From: Nocardia sp. NBC_01327
Lineage (GTDB): Bacteria > Actinomycetota > Actinomycetes > Mycobacteriales > Mycobacteriaceae
NCBI RefSeq assembly: GCF_035958815.1
Contig: NZ_CP108383.1
Span: 806,001-870,000 of the forward strand
Direction: 5' to 3'
DNA: 64,000 nucleotides
Shown: positions 61,451 through 64,000 of the stretch, one piece after another
How the letters are laid out: each line of letters begins with the position of its first letter
Numbering within the stretch: the first letter of the stretch is position 1
Translations under genes and position numbers: made by a program
Notes under the pieces: generated by a model
What the model was told of the DNA's origin: nothing
The model's database searches: none
What the model saw: the letters and a program-made list of their open reading frames with translations, nothing else

Positions 61451-62716
61451 GTGGCTCTCGTCGTACAGAAGTACGGAGGATCCTCGGTCGCCACCGCCGA
61501 GCGCATCCGTCGCGTCGCCGAGCGCATTGTCGAGACCAAGAAGCAGGGCCACGACGTGGTCGTGGTCTGCTCGGCCATGGGTGACACCACCGATGAGCTG
61601 ATGGATCTGGCACAGCAGGTTTCCCCCGCGCCGCCCGCGCGTGAAATGGACATGCTGCTCACCTCGGGTGAGCGCATCTCCAATTCGCTGGTGGCCATGG
61701 CCATTCACTCGCTCGGCGCGGAGGCCCGCTCGTTCACCGGTTCGCAGGCCGGCGTGATCACGACCGGCAGGCACGGAAACGCGAAGATCATCGATGTGGC
61801 TCCGGGGAGAGTGCAGAATGCGCTCGCCGAGGGCACCATCGTGCTGGTCGCGGGTTTCCAGGGTGTCAGTCAGGACAGTAAGGACGTCACCACGCTGGGC
61901 AGGGGCGGCTCCGATACCACCGCCGTCGCACTGGCCGCGGCCCTGAACGCCGATGTCTGCGAGATCTACACCGATGTGGACGGCGTCTTCAGCGCCGATC
62001 CGCGCATCGTCGCGGACGCGCAGAAGCTCGACACCATCTGCTACGAGGAAATGCTCGAGCTGGCCGCCTGTGGCGCCAAAGTTCTGATGCTGCGCTGCGT
62101 CGAGTACGCGCGCCGCTACAACGTGCCGGTCCATGTGCGCTCGTCGTACACGGACAAAGAGGGCACCATGATTTCCGGATCGATGGAGGACATCCCGTTG
62201 GAGCAGGCAATTCTCACGGGCGTCGCGCACGACCGCAGCGAAGCCAAGGTGACCGTCGTCGGCATTCCGGACGAGCCGGGCTACGCCGCCAAGGTCTTCC
62301 GAGCCGTTGCCGATGCCGAGATCAATATCGACATGGTGCTGCAGAACGTCTCGAAGGTGGAGACGGGCAAGACCGACATCACCTTCACCCTGCCCAAGCT
62401 GGACGGTCCGCGCGCCGTGGAGCTGCTCAGCAAGCAGCAGGGCGATATCGGTTTCTCCCGGGTGGTCTACGACGATCACGTCGGCAAGGTGTCGCTGGTC
62501 GGCGCGGGCATGAAGTCGCACCCGGGCGTCACGGCCACCTTCTGTGAGGCCCTGGCCGAGGCGCGCATCAATATCGATCTCATCTCCACCTCGGAGATCC
62601 GAATCTCGGTGCTGGTCAAGGACAATGACCTGGACGAGGCCGTGCAGGTGCTGCACCGGGCCTTCGATCTGGGCGGGTCCGAGGTGGCAGTCGTACACGG
62701 CGGAACGGGGCGCTAG
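61451..62716 (+). CDS. lysC: Aspartate kinase
   Basis: 421 residues. The kinase domain carries the KYGGSSVA (7-14) motif, LTSGERISN and GRGGSDTTA. Two ACT domains (about 262-421) bind regulatory lysine/threonine. It phosphorylates aspartate, opening the pathway to lysine, diaminopimelate, threonine and methionine. In corynebacteria and mycobacteria the same gene also yields a beta subunit from an internal start; M245 ([10 protein letters not shown]) is a possible start here, which I cannot confirm. GTG start after GGAGGATTTCC. asd begins 3 bp after the stop. Confidence 0.96.
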   Translation: MALVVQKYGGSSVATAERIRRVAERIVETKKQGHDVVVVCSAMGDTTDELMDLAQQVSPAPPAREMDMLLTSGERISNSLVAMAIHSLGAEARSFTGSQAGVITTGRHGNAKIIDVAPGRVQNALAEGTIVLVAGFQGVSQDSKDVTTLGRGGSDTTAVALAAALNADVCEIYTDVDGVFSADPRIVADAQKLDTICYEEMLELAACGAKVLMLRCVEYARRYNVPVHVRSSYTDKEGTMISGSMEDIPLEQAILTGVAHDRSEAKVTVVGIPDEPGYAAKVFRAVADAEINIDMVLQNVSKVETGKTDITFTLPKLDGPRAVELLSKQQGDIGFSRVVYDDHVGKVSLVGAGMKSHPGVTATFCEALAEARINIDLISTSEIRISVLVKDNDLDEAVQVLHRAFDLGGSEVAVVHGGTGR

Positions 62717-63754
<1,038 letters not shown>

Positions 63755-63769
63755 GTAGCCCCACAGCAC

Positions 63770-63812
63770 ATCGGGCCGTTCGATCCACTCGGATCGGGCG
63801 GCCCGATTTTTT
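63770..63812 (+). terminator. Rho-independent terminator after lysC-asd
   Basis: ATCGGGCCG pairs with CGGCCCGAT and, inside, CGATCC with GGATCG around ACTC. Six T residues follow. This is the most classical terminator of the window. Confidence 0.93.
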
Positions 63813-63821
63813 CTGTCATTT

Positions 63822-64000
63822 TCAGTCTTCCCAGAGTTCGGCACAGGGGAGTGGCCGAAGTTCGCATACTGCGGAACCATCGATCGTGACCGTTGCGCTA
63901 TCGACAGTCACTTCAATGCCATGCGGGCGCAGATGTGCCGCGAGCCGCTCGGCAATTGCGCTCCCGGCGCGATAGTCGAGCACCATGCCGCCCGGAAAGC
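63822..64000 (-). CDS. C-terminal end of an unknown protein (cut by window end)
   Basis: An open minus-strand frame enters at the window edge and stops at 63824-63822. The visible 58 residues run from FPGGMVLDYRAGSAIAERL to PLPCAELWED, with regular strand-helix alternation and GC-rich third positions, so it is coding. It converges on asd across the terminator. No family can be assigned from this part. Confidence 0.7.
   Translation of the reverse strand, partial: FPGGMVLDYRAGSAIAERLAAHLRPHGIEVTVDSATVTIDGSAVCELRPLPCAELWED

Overview
The window is chromosomal DNA of a high-GC, mycolic-acid-type actinobacterium, most likely a Nocardia or close relative. The GC-rich third codon positions, frequent GTG starts, murT-gatD pair, GlnR-type boxes and gene content point this way. 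Several blocks match the order I remember around Mycobacterium tuberculosis Rv3708-Rv3721: dnaX, FAD oxidoreductase plus cyclopropane-synthase-like methyltransferase, SRPBCC protein, ybaB-recR, leuA, murT-gatD, ask-asd. I see no tRNA, rRNA, insertion sequence, phage or CRISPR array.

Layout. 1-8.1 kb: the start of a ROK regulator (cut by the window edge), divergent from an operon of GntR regulator, two-cluster ferredoxin, TauT/SsuA-type ABC importer and an AprA/fumarate-reductase-like flavoprotein with a HEAT-repeat tail; a sulfur-compound uptake and redox role is the best guess. 8.1-13.3 kb: a DUF2207 membrane protein, a zinc peptidase, an ammonium transporter with GlnR-like boxes and an unknown protein. 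13.8-17.3 kb: dnaX, with a very long low-complexity linker. 17.5-20.9 kb: fadA-fadB beta-oxidation operon. 21.2-26.4 kb: PknK-like kinase/ATPase and a membrane-anchored esterase. 26.5-29.3 kb (minus): lipid methyltransferase/FAD oxidoreductase pair. 29.6-33.9 kb: SRPBCC protein, VOC protein, MerR regulator, ybaB-recR and three small or unknown genes.

34-43 kb: a four-gene operon (transglutaminase-DUF2126, ATP-grasp/alpha-E, transglutaminase, zinc peptidase), the counterpart of mycobacterial Rv2566-Rv2569c, placed here between recR and leuA. Its first two genes carry in-frame minisatellites. 43-47 kb: leuA behind a classical Leu-codon attenuator, then a ParA/MinD-like ATPase. 47-53 kb: F420-type oxidoreductase, LysR regulator with divergent EamA exporter, exported FAD oxidoreductase and a flavoprotein. 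53.2-55.1 kb: murT-gatD, which amidates the cell-wall precursor lipid II. 55.5-61.3 kb: a class I cholesterol-oxidase-like enzyme, two membrane proteins, an SRPBCC protein and a MarR regulator divergent from a SnoaL-like protein. 61.4-64 kb: lysC-asd, a strong terminator, and the end of an unknown minus-strand gene.

The most unusual signals are: (i) a ~129-nt element found twice with identical internal spacing, upstream of the SRPBCC gene and of the ParA-like gene; (ii) a Glu in place of the first twin-His residue of the ammonium transporter; (iii) repeat expansions inside conserved domains of the ATP-grasp/transglutaminase operon; (iv) a NosL-like tail on the ABC binding protein; and (v) a dispersed 32-bp repeat family. 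All statements come from reading the sequence by eye and from family knowledge; no search was run.
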